Part shown: piece after piece, positions 15,756 through 25,206 of the stretch
Position numbering within the stretch: position 1 is the first letter of the stretch
Layout: every line of letters begins with the position of its first letter
Source: Deltaproteobacteria bacterium
Lineage (GTDB): Bacteria > Myxococcota_A > Polyangia > Polyangiales > JADJMO01
Assembly (NCBI GenBank): GCA_022843175.1
Contig: JALHOE010000005.1
Span: forward strand, 1-64,000
Direction of reading: 5' to 3'
Length of the DNA stretch: 64,000 bases
Notes under the pieces: model-generated
What the model was told of the DNA's origin: nothing
The model's database searches: none
Seen by the model: the letters and a program-made list of their open reading frames with translations, nothing else
Made by a program: the position numbers and the translations under genes

Positions 15756-17120
15756 ATGAGCACGAGCCCCGGGGTCGCACGGTCGCTGCGCGTCGCTGCT
15801 GTTTGGGGGGACACGGTCCTCGGCTCGACGATCCTTCGTCCGGGCGAGGCCTTCGACTGGAAGTCGACGCTCCGAATCACCCCGCCCGAGGGCGTGCCCG
15901 AAGAGCCGGTTCGCTCGTCGGCCGGCACCTGGGAGCTCGACCCGCGCGGCGCCGTGAAGGGTTTCCTCCGCATGCGCGGCCGCGACGAGGACGTGGCCGA
16001 GATCGCGCGCATCGGCGCGCCGGTCGGGCTCATGCCGGGCGACGTCGCGCTCCTGCAATACGGCGCCTTCGCGCTCTTCGTGCAGCCCGTGGCCGACGCG
16101 CCCGCGGTGCCGGGCGGCTTTCGTCTCGAGCCGTGGTTCGTCATGGCAGCGGCCCTGTCGCTGATCGGGCACGGCGGCCTGCTCTACGCGCTGATGCTGC
16201 TCTCGACGCCGATCCCGGTGCCCGAGCCCCTCGAGCTCTTGTCCGATCGCAAGCTGCAGGACCAACTCGGCGTCCGCACCCTCGAGGACGAGGAGAAAGA
16301 GAAGCCGAAGAGCGGCGACGGCGCGAGCAGCGGCGTCAAGGACCCCGGCCTCAAGGACAAGAAGGACGCGGGCGGCGGCAAGAAGATCGCCGGCGCCGAG
16401 GGAAAGCTCGGAAAGCACGATTCCAAGGGGCCGACGCAGCTCCCCGGCGAGACCCCCGGCGTGCCGGTGGGCTCGATCAGCGACGTCATCGGCAACGGCG
16501 CGGGCGCCGCGCTCACCGACACCCTCAACAGCATGAAGTCGGTCTCCGCGATCGCGGGCGGTCTCAATGCCAAGGACCTCCAGTGGGGCGACGGCAGCGG
16601 CTTCGCGTTCAAGGGCGGCGGCTCCGGCGGCGGTGGCAAGGACGGCAACGGCGTCCCGTACGGCTCGGGCGGCTTCAACACCGGCGTCGGCCCCGGGAGC
16701 GGCGGCGGCGGTGGCAAGGGCTCGGGCGGCCCCGGCGGCAAGGGCTCGGGCGGCCCCGGGTCGGGCGGCAGCGGCGGTCCCGGCGAGAAGAAGGTCGCCA
16801 TGGTCTCGAGCGGCGGCGGCGGCGGAAAGGGCTTCTCGGCCGACGAGATTCGCCGCGTGGTCATGAGCCACCTCGGCCAGGTCCGCGCCTGTTACGAGTC
16901 CGCGCTCGACGCGTCGCCCGGCCTCAAGGGGTCGGTCACCATCGCCTGGCACATTTCGGCTTCGGGCGCCGTTCCGCGCGCGACCGTCGCGTCTTCCACC
17001 TTGAACAACGGACGGGTCGAGGGTTGCATCACCCGCGTCGTGAAGGGCTGGACCTTCAAGAACCCAGAGGGCGTCGAGGCGGATGCTTCCTGGGGTTTCG
17101 GGCTCACACCGCCGGGCTAG
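15756..17120 (+). CDS. TonB-like protein with AgmX/PglI C-terminal domain, GltG-like
   Basis: The protein has 454 residues. The N-terminal 115 residues begin with a strand-rich segment (RVAAVWGDTVLGSTILRPG) like the FHA-related N-terminus of myxobacterial PglI proteins. One membrane segment follows at about 128-150 (FVMAAALSLIGHGGLLYAL), then a Lys-rich linker, a Gly/Ser-rich linker (about 285-350) and a C-terminal domain (about 365-454) with VRACYESALDASP, GSVTIAWHISASGAV and CITRVVKGWTF. That tail is the AgmX/PglI type, a TonB-like periplasmic contact domain. GltG and GltJ of Myxococcus use such domains to link the inner-membrane motor to the envelope. The lipoprotein gene downstream starts 6 nt later. 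Confidence 0.87.
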   Translation: MSTSPGVARSLRVAAVWGDTVLGSTILRPGEAFDWKSTLRITPPEGVPEEPVRSSAGTWELDPRGAVKGFLRMRGRDEDVAEIARIGAPVGLMPGDVALLQYGAFALFVQPVADAPAVPGGFRLEPWFVMAAALSLIGHGGLLYALMLLSTPIPVPEPLELLSDRKLQDQLGVRTLEDEEKEKPKSGDGASSGVKDPGLKDKKDAGGGKKIAGAEGKLGKHDSKGPTQLPGETPGVPVGSISDVIGNGAGAALTDTLNSMKSVSAIAGGLNAKDLQWGDGSGFAFKGGGSGGGGKDGNGVPYGSGGFNTGVGPGSGGGGGKGSGGPGGKGSGGPGSGGSGGPGEKKVAMVSSGGGGGKGFSADEIRRVVMSHLGQVRACYESALDASPGLKGSVTIAWHISASGAVPRATVASSTLNNGRVEGCITRVVKGWTFKNPEGVEADASWGFGLTPPG

Positions 17121-17126
17121 GGGCTG

Positions 17127-17936
17127 ATGACAAAAGAGGGCGGTACCCCCCGATCGAAGGGGGCGATTCCCCGCAGGGCGATGCTCCTCGGCGCGCTCGC
17201 CGTGGCCGCGGTGGCCGCGTGCGCGGGCGGGGCCAAGGACGCGCGGACGTTCGGGCCCTACGTGGTCGCGATCAAGGCCGACACACCGGCGGCCTTCGCG
17301 AGCGACGAGGCGCAGGTCTTCCAGGTCCGCCGCTCGATCCCGCTGCCGCTCAAGGAGCGTCCGCCGTCGTTGCCCGCGACCCCACCCTACCCGGGCGGCG
17401 TGTGGTTCACGCCCGAGCAGCTGCGCGTGCAGCTCTCCTATGTGATCACCAACCTCGAGGACAAGCCCGTGCAGGTCGAGCTCCTCGTCGACGGTTGGAA
17501 CGAGTTCCGCGCCTACACGCCGCAGCTGCAGGTCGTCGACGACGAGCTGGTCGCCGATCGTTCGTGCGTGCAGCGCCTGCTGATCCTGCCGCCCAAGAGC
17601 CGCACCGAGGGCCGCGTCTCGTTCGACGATTTCGAGCGCATGGCGATCGCGCTCGCCGCCATGATGAACAAGGCGCCCAACCCGTTCCACCTCCTCGACC
17701 CCAGCGTCGACCTCGATCAGAGCCCGCTCGCCAAGCCGTTCGTGCCCAAGGTGATCAGCGGCATCACTGGGTTCGATCTCTCGCTGCGCAGCACCCAGGC
17801 CGCGCGCATCGCCGTCGAGGCGACCGTCGAGCTCGTCGATCTCGCCGAGGTCGTGATGGAAGAGGGGAACGAGGGCTCGTCGCCCAACCGCCGGCCCCGC
17901 GCGCTGATCCCCGAGATCGCCGCCCCCGCGATGTGA
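17127..17936 (+). CDS. Tat-type lipoprotein of the glt-like block
   Basis: The protein has 269 residues. The N-terminus carries a twin-Arg stretch (IPRRAMLLGALAVAAVAAC) ending in a lipobox (VAAC, about Cys31). The mature part is strand-rich, with segments FGPYVVAIKADTPAAFASD, LRVQLSYVITNLEDKPVQVE and VQRLLILPPKSRTEGRVSF, and resembles a beta-sandwich. It begins 6 nt after the GltG-like gene, so it is almost certainly translated from the same mRNA. By position it corresponds to gltH in Myxococcus, but a lipoprotein would fit GltK better; I do not choose. Probably a periplasmic or outer-membrane partner. Confidence 0.75.
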   Translation: MTKEGGTPRSKGAIPRRAMLLGALAVAAVAACAGGAKDARTFGPYVVAIKADTPAAFASDEAQVFQVRRSIPLPLKERPPSLPATPPYPGGVWFTPEQLRVQLSYVITNLEDKPVQVELLVDGWNEFRAYTPQLQVVDDELVADRSCVQRLLILPPKSRTEGRVSFDDFERMAIALAAMMNKAPNPFHLLDPSVDLDQSPLAKPFVPKVISGITGFDLSLRSTQAARIAVEATVELVDLAEVVMEEGNEGSSPNRRPRALIPEIAAPAM

Positions 17937-17980
17937 GTTCCTTAATTTCTTCACGCGATCGGACGTTTGTCCCGTAGTCC

Positions 17981-18853
17981 ATGGCTGCGTCCGCACTCCC
18001 GCCGTCGCGCTTCTTTCCGGCACCATCGGTGCCGTTCGACACCGAGGTCGCGCTCATCACGGCGGGCAACGTGTCGTTCGGCGAGCCGATCGATCCCGCG
18101 ATCCTGTTCGTGGCAGCCGAGGATGCGCCGCGCGATCCACGCTACGCGATCGTGCGCTCGACGCTGAGGCTCGGGGGCCGCGACGCCGCGCGGCGGATCA
18201 TCGCGCACCTCGCGTGGAAGTCGCCGGGGCCCGCGGTGCCGACGCAGCGGATGGTGGTGGTCGAGTCGGTCACGCACGCCGATGAGCTCGCGCCGCTCTT
18301 CGAGTCGGTCGGTCTGCGCCGGCTCCCGCTCACGATGTTCGCCGCGTCGACGCACCACGTTTCGCGCGGCGACAAGCTCGCGCTCGAGCCGCTGTTCGGC
18401 GACGACGCGTGGCGCGAGTGGACGACCATCGAGCGCGAGATCCTCGCCGAGGCGCTCGCGCCGGTGCCGCTCACCGAGGCGCAGCTCGATCGCTCGGTGC
18501 AGTTCAAGCGTCGCCAGCAGCGCGAGACGCCGCCGGTGCGGCGATTTGTCGCCAAGGGTGCGGACGGACCGATCGCGATGATCGGCTACGCGCCGTTCGG
18601 CGATTGCGATCTCGGCATTGAAGCTCCGGGCGGCGTCGTCCGTCTCCGTGACGTGGCGGTCTCCTCGCGCGTGCGTCGTCAGGGGGTCGGCCTCCAGTTG
18701 CTCCGCGCGCTCGCGGCCCGCGCGATCGAGGAGTGCAACGCGACCCAGATGCTGATCTGCGGTCAGAGCGAGAGCCCCGCGGCGGGCCTCTACCTCCGCG
18801 CGGGGGCGCGGGCGATCGGTGCGTGCACGATGTTCGTCGGGAACCTCGGGTGA
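17981..18853 (+). CDS. GNAT-family N-acetyltransferase
   Basis: The protein has 290 residues. The C-terminal third shows the GNAT core: LRDVAVSSRVRRQGVGLQLL with the acetyl-CoA pyrophosphate loop R-x-Q-G-x-G (about 226-231), then a helix, SESPAAGLYLRAGAR and a final strand. The first 180 residues have no recognised motif and may be a second, degenerate GNAT domain or a specificity domain. It is cytosolic. The stop overlaps the next ATG (TGATG), coupling it to the CAP-domain gene. The acceptor substrate is unknown. Confidence 0.82.
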   Translation: MAASALPPSRFFPAPSVPFDTEVALITAGNVSFGEPIDPAILFVAAEDAPRDPRYAIVRSTLRLGGRDAARRIIAHLAWKSPGPAVPTQRMVVVESVTHADELAPLFESVGLRRLPLTMFAASTHHVSRGDKLALEPLFGDDAWREWTTIEREILAEALAPVPLTEAQLDRSVQFKRRQQRETPPVRRFVAKGADGPIAMIGYAPFGDCDLGIEAPGGVVRLRDVAVSSRVRRQGVGLQLLRALAARAIEECNATQMLICGQSESPAAGLYLRAGARAIGACTMFVGNLG

Positions 18854-20889
18854 TGCGCCGAGCGCTCCTCGCTCTGCTCCCGCTGCTCGCCGGCTGGACA
18901 CCGGAGATCGGCGAGGCGCCGTCGGGGACGCCGGGGTCGGTGGCCACCGGCGTGCGCAGCTGGAAGACGGGGATCGCGATCGATCCCACGTCGCGCGAGT
19001 CGTCGCGCACCTTCTTCCGCGCGCTCTATCAGGCGTCGGAGGGCGCGAGCAGCGGCTGGAACGGCGACGTGCAGGCCGGCAACGCCGGGCAGACCCAAGC
19101 GAGCTTCCGCGAGGCGACCGCGCTCCGGGTGAACTGGTTTCGCGCGATGGCCGGCGTGCCGTCGGACGTGAGCTTCAAGCCGGAGTTCGATCAGAAGGCG
19201 CAGAAGGCCGCGCTGATGATGGCGGCGAACGGCCAGCTCTCGCACTACCCCGACAAGAGCTGGAAGCACTACTCCGACGAGGGCGCCGACGGCGCGAAGA
19301 ACTCGAACCTCGGGCTGAGCGACAACGGCCCCGACGCGATCACTTCGTACATCCTCGACCCCGGCGGGAACAACGCGCCGGTCGGTCACCGGCGGTGGAT
19401 CCTCTACCCGCACACGCGGTTCATGGGCACCGGCGACATCGAGAAGCGATCGAACCACCACGCGTCGAACGCGCTGTGGGTGATCGACGGCGCTTCGAGC
19501 AGCGCCCGCCCCGACTCGCGCGACGAATATGTGGCGTGGCCGCCGCGCGGCTACGTGCCGTATCACGTCGTGTTCGCGCGCTGGTCGTTCTCGCACCCCA
19601 AGGGCGACTTCACCAAGGCCAACGTGTTGATGACCCGCGACGGCGCCCCGATCTCCGCCAAGATCGAGTTCAACGCCAACAGCGGCGCCGGCGAGCGCTC
19701 GCTGGTGTGGGTGCCGCAGGGGTTCGCCGCCGACGGGTGGGCGGCGATGCCGCAGCCCGCGGCGGACACGCGCTTCGACATCGTCATCTCCAACGTGCTC
19801 GTCGCGGGCGCGCCGCGGAGCTTCAGCTACACGGTGCACGTCTACGATCCGGCGTTCGCCGGCGCCGACACCGTGGAGCCCGCGATCAGCGGCGCGAGCG
19901 CAGCGAAGGTCTCCGCGCAGAACCCCTACGCCTTCAACGCCGTGCCGCGCGCCGACGGCTACCGTTACCAAGAGGCGCGCGTCACGCCGTTCGTCGCGGT
20001 CGAGGGCGCCGAGACCGGCGACGCGATGTTCACCGCGAAGACGTCGCCGGGCTACGCGGTCGTCGCGAAGGGCATCGCCGCGAGCGGGAGCGCGTCGTTC
20101 CGTCTCGCGCACTCGCAGCCCACCCTGCAGGCGCTCGCGTACAACCGCGTGCTCGTTCCCTCCGCCGGCTCGAAGGTCACCTTCAAGGCCCGCGTGATGA
20201 ACGCCACCAAGGGCCAGGTCCCCAAGCTGCAAGCGCGCATCGACGGCGGCGGTGTGTGGCGCGACATCTGGACGCACCCCAAGGGCGAGGGGACGGCCAA
20301 CGAGGGCTCGTTCACCTCGTACTCGGCGTCGCTCGCGTCGTTCGCGGGGCGCGGCGTGCGGCTCCGCTTCGTCTACGAGAACCACGGCGGCAGCTTCTTC
20401 TCGACCACGGGTGCGCCGAGCTCCGGCTTCTACTTCGACGACATCACCGTCACCGCCGCCGACGAGCTGACGACGCCGGTCGAGCACGACGTCGCGGGCA
20501 CCGCGTTCTCCTTCGTGCCGGTCGCCTCGGCGAAGTACGCGCTCCGCGTGCGCCCGCGCTTCTACGGCAAGTACTTCCTAGACTGGGGGCCGGTGAAGGT
20601 CGTCGACGCGTCGGGCAACGCGCCCGCGCCGCCGCCCACCACGCCGATCCCGCCGCCGATCCCGACGACGTTCCCGGCTCCGACTCCGACGCCGACTCCG
20701 ACTCCGACGAGCCCGATGCCCATGCCGAGCGCGTGGACGTTCCCGTGGCCGGTGCCGATCCTCACGCCGCCCGGCTCGACGGCTCCCAAGCCCACGCCGC
20801 CCGTGATGCCGTTCCCCGATCTCGAGGCGCCGCTCCCGTTCCCCGATCTCGGCAAACCGATCGCGCTCCCGTTTCCCCTGCCCGGGTAG
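18853..20889 (+). CDS. Secreted CAP-domain (SCP/PR1-like) protein with Pro-rich tail
   Basis: The protein has 678 residues from an ATG overlapping the preceding stop. A short signal peptide (RALLALLPLLAGW) leads into a CAP domain (about 55-190) with LRVNWFRAMAGV, MMAANGQLSHYPDKSW and APVGHRRWIL, which carries the family's His/Glu cleft pattern. Ig-like or beta-rich regions follow. A jelly-roll/MAM-like module (about 450-540) has WTHPKGEGT and SSGFYFDDITVTA. The last 70 residues are Pro-rich with a Pro-Thr dipeptide run encoded by repeated ACTCCG. It is probably surface-exposed; CAP proteins bind lipids or act on other cells. No lipobox and no sorting tail are seen. Confidence 0.8.
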   Translation: MRRALLALLPLLAGWTPEIGEAPSGTPGSVATGVRSWKTGIAIDPTSRESSRTFFRALYQASEGASSGWNGDVQAGNAGQTQASFREATALRVNWFRAMAGVPSDVSFKPEFDQKAQKAALMMAANGQLSHYPDKSWKHYSDEGADGAKNSNLGLSDNGPDAITSYILDPGGNNAPVGHRRWILYPHTRFMGTGDIEKRSNHHASNALWVIDGASSSARPDSRDEYVAWPPRGYVPYHVVFARWSFSHPKGDFTKANVLMTRDGAPISAKIEFNANSGAGERSLVWVPQGFAADGWAAMPQPAADTRFDIVISNVLVAGAPRSFSYTVHVYDPAFAGADTVEPAISGASAAKVSAQNPYAFNAVPRADGYRYQEARVTPFVAVEGAETGDAMFTAKTSPGYAVVAKGIAASGSASFRLAHSQPTLQALAYNRVLVPSAGSKVTFKARVMNATKGQVPKLQARIDGGGVWRDIWTHPKGEGTANEGSFTSYSASLASFAGRGVRLRFVYENHGGSFFSTTGAPSSGFYFDDITVTAADELTTPVEHDVAGTAFSFVPVASAKYALRVRPRFYGKYFLDWGPVKVVDASGNAPAPPPTTPIPPPIPTTFPAPTPTPTPTPTSPMPMPSAWTFPWPVPILTPPGSTAPKPTPPVMPFPDLEAPLPFPDLGKPIALPFPLPG

Positions 20890-20958
20890 ACGTGCTCGCG
20901 GATCGAGCGGCTCTGGCGGGTCCCCCGCTTCGCCCCTATTCTGCAGGCCGACCCGCAC

Positions 20959-22638
20959 ATGTCCGCGACCGACCGCCTTCGCTGCGATGTCCTGGTGATC
21001 GGGTCCGGCATCGCCGGGCTCACGTTCGCGCTCGAGGCGGCGAAGTTCGCCGACGTGGTCGTCGTGAGCAAGCGCGCGGCCGCCGAGTCCAACACCAAGT
21101 ACGCGCAAGGGGGCATCAGCGCGGTGCTCTCGCCGGACGACTCGTTCGACGAGCACGTGAAGGACACGCTCATCGCTGGCGCCGGCCTGTGCAAGGAGCC
21201 GGTGGTCCGCGCGATCGTCGAGGGCGCTCCCCGGGCCATCAAGATGCTGCAGGACCTCGGCGTGCAGTTCGACGTGCGCCACGACAGCGCCACCGCTGTC
21301 GAGGGCGAGCTCGATCTCGGGCGCGAGGGCGGACACAGCAAGCGCCGCATCGTCCACGCGGGCGACATCACCGGTCGCTCGGTCGAGGCCGCGCTGCTCC
21401 GCGCCTGTCAGGCGTCGCCGCGCATCCGCATCCTCGAGGACCACATGGGGGTCGATTTGATCATCCCCGCGCGGTTCGGCGGCCCCGAGCGCTGCGTCGG
21501 CGCCTACGTGCTCGACTGCGAGACCTCGCCCGACCCGTCCCGCGCGGACAACGCCAATCGCATCGCGCGCGTGCTCACGATCACCGCGCACGCCACGGTG
21601 CTCGCCACCGGCGGCGCGGGCAAGGTCTATCTCTACACGTCGAATCCCGACGTCGCGAGCGGCGACGGCGTGGCCATGGCCTATCGCGCCGGCGCGTCGA
21701 TCGCGAACATGGAGTTCTTCCAGTTCCACCCCACCTGCCTCTATCACCCGCAGGCCAAGTCGTTCCTCATCAGCGAGGCGCTCCGCGGCGAGGGCGCCGT
21801 CCTTCGCACGCTCGACGGCACCGCCTTCATGAAGCGGTACGACCCGCGCGGCGACCTCGCCCCGCGCGACATCGTCGCCCGCTCGATCGACGCCGAGATG
21901 AAGCGCACCGGCGCCGAGCACGTCCTGCTCGACATCACCGACAAGAAGCCCGAGTTCGTCAAGGCGCGCTTCCCCAACATCTACGCCGAGTGCCTGCGGT
22001 GGGGCTTCGATCTCACCGCGCAGCCGATCCCCGTGGTGCCGGCGGCGCACTACATGTGCGGCGGCGTCGCGGCCGACGTCGACGGCCGCACCAGCGTGCC
22101 CTGGCTCTACGCGATCGGCGAGGTCTCGTGCACCGGCCTCCACGGCGCCAATCGCCTCGCGTCCAACTCGCTGCTCGAGGGATTGGTCATGGGCTTTCGC
22201 TGCGCGAAGCTCCTCGAGCAGAAGATGGGCGACCGCGCGCAGCGGCCCGCGCTCCCCGACGTGCCCCCGTGGAACCCGGGCGAGGCCGTGCCCTCGCACG
22301 AGGCCGTCGTCGTCACCCAGAACTGGGACGAGCTCCGCCGCGCGATGTGGAACTACGTCGGCATCGTCCGCAGCCACAAGCGGCTGGCGCGCGCCGCGAG
22401 CCGCATCGCCATGCTCCAAGAAGAGATCCGCGAGTACTACTGGGCGCACCTCGTCACGCGCGATCTCCTCGAGCTCCGCAACCTGGCCACCGTCGCCGAG
22501 CTGATCGTCAAGTGCGCCACCGCGCGCCGTGAGAGCCGGGGCCTGCACTACATGCTCGAGCTCCCTCAGTCCGATCCGCGTCTGCAGCGCGACACGATCG
22601 TCCGTCGCGGCCTCCCGGCGACCCTCGACGGCGTCTGA
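20959..22638 (+). CDS. nadB: L-aspartate oxidase
   Basis: The protein has 559 residues. It oxidises L-aspartate to iminoaspartate with FAD, the first step of NAD synthesis; iminoaspartate then goes to quinolinate synthase (NadA). Evidence: the FAD dinucleotide fold VIGSGIAGLTFALEA at the N-terminus, NTKYAQGGISAVL, the active-site stretch FHPTCLYHP, EALRGEGAVLR, and the C-terminal FAD loop TGLHGANRLASNSLLEG. Length is normal for NadB (about 540). nadA and nadC are not in the window. The stop overlaps the start of the rhomboid gene. A TATTCT hexamer lies 16 nt upstream of the ATG. Confidence 0.96.
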   Translation: MSATDRLRCDVLVIGSGIAGLTFALEAAKFADVVVVSKRAAAESNTKYAQGGISAVLSPDDSFDEHVKDTLIAGAGLCKEPVVRAIVEGAPRAIKMLQDLGVQFDVRHDSATAVEGELDLGREGGHSKRRIVHAGDITGRSVEAALLRACQASPRIRILEDHMGVDLIIPARFGGPERCVGAYVLDCETSPDPSRADNANRIARVLTITAHATVLATGGAGKVYLYTSNPDVASGDGVAMAYRAGASIANMEFFQFHPTCLYHPQAKSFLISEALRGEGAVLRTLDGTAFMKRYDPRGDLAPRDIVARSIDAEMKRTGAEHVLLDITDKKPEFVKARFPNIYAECLRWGFDLTAQPIPVVPAAHYMCGGVAADVDGRTSVPWLYAIGEVSCTGLHGANRLASNSLLEGLVMGFRCAKLLEQKMGDRAQRPALPDVPPWNPGEAVPSHEAVVVTQNWDELRRAMWNYVGIVRSHKRLARAASRIAMLQEEIREYYWAHLVTRDLLELRNLATVAELIVKCATARRESRGLHYMLELPQSDPRLQRDTIVRRGLPATLDGV

Positions 22639-23300
22639 TGCCCGGCGTCGAAGAGCGCGAGAGCGCGCCGTTCCCTTGGTTCTGCGCGCTCTTGATCGCG
22701 AGCGCGTCGCTCCTGTTCGCGCTCAAGTTCTACGTCCTCGTTCGCTTCCCGCCGAAGACGCTCGCCGATCAGCTCGCGATCACGCTCCGCTTCGGCGCGC
22801 TGTACGCGCCCTCGGTGCGCGACGGTCAGTGGTGGCGAACCCTCTCCTACGCCCTGGCGCACGGCAGCGTGATGCACCTGGTGTTCAACATGCTGGCGAC
22901 GAGCACGCTCGGCGTGCCGCTCGAGCGCAAGATCGGCACCGCACGCTTCTTCCAGCTCTCGCTCGTCACGTGCCTCGGCTCGGCGGCGGTGGTGCTGCTT
23001 CTGCCGCATCGTCCGCCGATGCCCACCGTCGGGGCCTCCGGGATCATCTTCGGCTGGGCCGCGGCGCTGCTGTTCCTCCTCGGGCGTGCGCAGGTTCGCG
23101 AGCTCGGCAAGATGCTGCTCCTCAACGCGGCGATCAGCCTGCTTCCCGGCGTCAGTTGGCAGGGGCATCTCGGCGGGTTCCTCTTCGGCCTCCCGTGCGG
23201 GCTCATGCTGCGCCGCGATCCGGACAGCTTCTCGTCGCGCGCGCCGATCCTCGCCGGCATCGCCGGGGCGCTCGCGATCTACGGCGCGTACCGCACCTGA
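22638..23300 (+). CDS. Rhomboid-family intramembrane serine protease
   Basis: The protein has 220 residues and about six membrane segments. The catalytic Ser lies in GASGIIFGW (about 134-142) and the partner His in WQGHLGGFLFG (about 177-187). The His/Asn element of the second membrane region is in HGSVMHLVFNMLA. Rhomboids cut membrane-anchored proteins within or near the bilayer. It is coupled to nadB by a TGATG overlap, an unusual partner, so co-expression may be incidental. Substrates are not predictable from this sequence. Confidence 0.9.
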   Translation: MPGVEERESAPFPWFCALLIASASLLFALKFYVLVRFPPKTLADQLAITLRFGALYAPSVRDGQWWRTLSYALAHGSVMHLVFNMLATSTLGVPLERKIGTARFFQLSLVTCLGSAAVVLLLPHRPPMPTVGASGIIFGWAAALLFLLGRAQVRELGKMLLLNAAISLLPGVSWQGHLGGFLFGLPCGLMLRRDPDSFSSRAPILAGIAGALAIYGAYRT

Positions 23301-23347
23301 GCGCCCCCACTTGCAGAGTGCGCGCTCGTCGCGCACGTTGAGGGGCC

Positions 23348-23941
23348 GTGCAGGTCAAGGCGCAGGGGCTGTTCAACGCTGCCAAGTGGGTCGAGGCCGA
23401 GTTCGGCCAGCCCGCGCTGCGCGACGTCCTCCGCGCCTGCAGCCCGGCGGTCCGCGAGCGGTACACCAGCGCGATCGTGATCAACTGGCACCCCATGGAG
23501 GAGCTCGTCGAGTTCCTCGAGGTCACCGAGCGTATGCTCGGTCGGGGCGACGGTCGGCTCGCCGAGCTCATCGGCGCGGCGGGTGCCCGCGAGAACCTCC
23601 GCGGCGCGATGGCGCGGGCGGCGCTCTACCTCGCGAACCCCGAGTTCATGATGAAGCGGGTCGCGTCGTTGTGGTCGCAGTTCAACGACGAGGGGAGCAT
23701 GGAAATGACCAAGTTCCTCCCCGACGAGATGAGCATCGAGGTCAAGGGCGTGAGCGGCCCGCACTGGCTCCACTGCTGCACCATCACGGGCTGGGCCGCG
23801 GAGGTCGCGGCTCACTTCGGCTGGCGCACGCCGACGGCCAAGCACCCGCGCTGCCGTGCCAAGGGCGACACCCGCTGCATCTGGGAAATCCGCGGGACGC
23901 TGCCCGAGGAACCGGGCTCGAAGCGCAATTCGCGGGTGTAG
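23348..23941 (+). CDS. V4R/heme-NO-binding-like small protein
   Basis: The 197-residue protein starts at GTG with GAGGGG 4 nt upstream. The N-terminal half is helical. The C-terminal half has the layout of V4R-type ligand domains: LHCCTITGWAAEVAAHFGW, then a Cys-containing HPRCRAKGDTRCIWEIR ending. Such domains bind small hydrophobic ligands or metals and usually act as sensors. No output domain is attached. It lies just before serA (14 nt), possibly in the same transcript. Family placement is by pattern only. Confidence 0.6.
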   Translation: MQVKAQGLFNAAKWVEAEFGQPALRDVLRACSPAVRERYTSAIVINWHPMEELVEFLEVTERMLGRGDGRLAELIGAAGARENLRGAMARAALYLANPEFMMKRVASLWSQFNDEGSMEMTKFLPDEMSIEVKGVSGPHWLHCCTITGWAAEVAAHFGWRTPTAKHPRCRAKGDTRCIWEIRGTLPEEPGSKRNSRV

Positions 23942-23955
23942 ACTAGCCGCCACCC

Positions 23956-25167
23956 ATGAAGCTGCTGGTCGCCGACAAGTTCGAGGAACGCGCGCTCGAA
24001 GAGCTCAAGCACCTGGGGCTCGAGCTCGTCTACGAGCCCGAGGTCTCACCCGAGGCGCTCGGTCAAAAGCTCGCGGGCGTCGGCATCCTCATCGTGCGCA
24101 CCAAGCAGGTCACCGCGTCCGCGATCGAGGCGGGGGCGCAGCTTCACTTGATCGTGCGCGCCGGCCCCGGCACCGCCGGCATCGACGTCCCGGCGGCGTC
24201 GGCGCGCGGCATCTACGTCGCGGCCTGTCCCGGCAAGAACGCGATCGCCGTCGCCGAGCTCACCATGGCGCTGATCGCGGCGATCGATCGCCGCATTCCC
24301 GACGCCGTCGCGCAGCTGCGCCTCGGTCGCTGGGAGCGCACCGAGCTGGCGCGCGCCGAGGGCCTGTTCGGCAAGACCATCGGTCTCGCCGGCTTCGGCG
24401 CGGTGGCGCGCGAGGTCGCCCTTCGCGCGAAGGCGTTCGGCATGAACATCGTCGCCCATGGTCGTTCGCTCACCCCGCAGCGCGCCGCCGAGCATGGCGT
24501 GGCCCACGCGCGCAACCTCGAGGAGCTCGCGAGCCGCTCGCAGATCTTCTCGGTGCACCTGCCGCTCACGAGCAACACGCGCGGCGCCATCGACAAGTCG
24601 GTCCTCGACGCGTTGCCCGAGGGCTCGATCGTGATCAACACCGCGCGTCCCGAGGTCGTCGACTACGCCGCGCTCGCCGCCGCCGTCGAGTCGCGCAAGC
24701 TGCGTGTCGGGCTCGACGTGTTTCCCGAAGAGCCCGGTTCGGGATCGGCTCAGTTCGAGAGCCCGCTGTTCCAGCTCGACGGCGTGGTCTACGGCACGCC
24801 TCACATCGGCGCCTCCACCAAGCAGGCCGAGCACGCGCTCGCGGCCGAGACCGTCCGCATCGTGCGCTCATTTGTCCGCACGGGAGATGTTCCGAACTGC
24901 GTCAATGTCTGCGCGACGTCGCCCGCGCGGTATCAAATGGTCGTTCGCAGCCTCGATAAAGTGGGCGTTCTCGCCAACGTGCTCGGCGTGGTGAAGCGCC
25001 ACGGCCTCAACATCGAAGAGCTCTCTTCGACGATCTTCGAGGGCGCTACGGCCGCGTGTACCAAAATGCGAGTGACCGGACGGCCGAGCGAGGCGTGCGT
25101 GCAAGAGATCAAAGCGTTCGCCGAGGTGCTGCACGTCGACGTGGTCGCGCTTCCGAACATGGCGTGA
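23956..25167 (+). CDS. serA: D-3-phosphoglycerate dehydrogenase
   Basis: The protein has 403 residues. It oxidises 3-phosphoglycerate to 3-phosphohydroxypyruvate with NAD, the first committed step of serine synthesis. Domains: a substrate-binding lobe at both ends of the catalytic core, a Rossmann fold with GLAGFGAVAREVA (about 139-151) and a C-terminal ACT domain (about 325-403, LDKVGVLANVLGVVKRHGL), the usual serine-feedback site. Catalytic residues are visible: Arg in INTARPEVVD, Glu in VFPEEPG and His in TPHIGAST. Length fits the short ACT-only type. The pilin gene follows after 74 nt. Confidence 0.93.
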   Translation: MKLLVADKFEERALEELKHLGLELVYEPEVSPEALGQKLAGVGILIVRTKQVTASAIEAGAQLHLIVRAGPGTAGIDVPAASARGIYVAACPGKNAIAVAELTMALIAAIDRRIPDAVAQLRLGRWERTELARAEGLFGKTIGLAGFGAVAREVALRAKAFGMNIVAHGRSLTPQRAAEHGVAHARNLEELASRSQIFSVHLPLTSNTRGAIDKSVLDALPEGSIVINTARPEVVDYAALAAAVESRKLRVGLDVFPEEPGSGSAQFESPLFQLDGVVYGTPHIGASTKQAEHALAAETVRIVRSFVRTGDVPNCVNVCATSPARYQMVVRSLDKVGVLANVLGVVKRHGLNIEELSSTIFEGATAACTKMRVTGRPSEACVQEIKAFAEVLHVDVVALPNMA

Positions 25168-25206
25168 ACCGAACTGAGAATCGTGCACTGTCGCGGTTTG
25201 GTTCTT

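Noticed and set aside
22638..23300. Sorting protease for the MYXO-CTERM-like protein.
   Set aside because: It is an ordinary-looking rhomboid; MYXO-CTERM processing is attributed to CPBP-type proteases, and nothing links the two genes.
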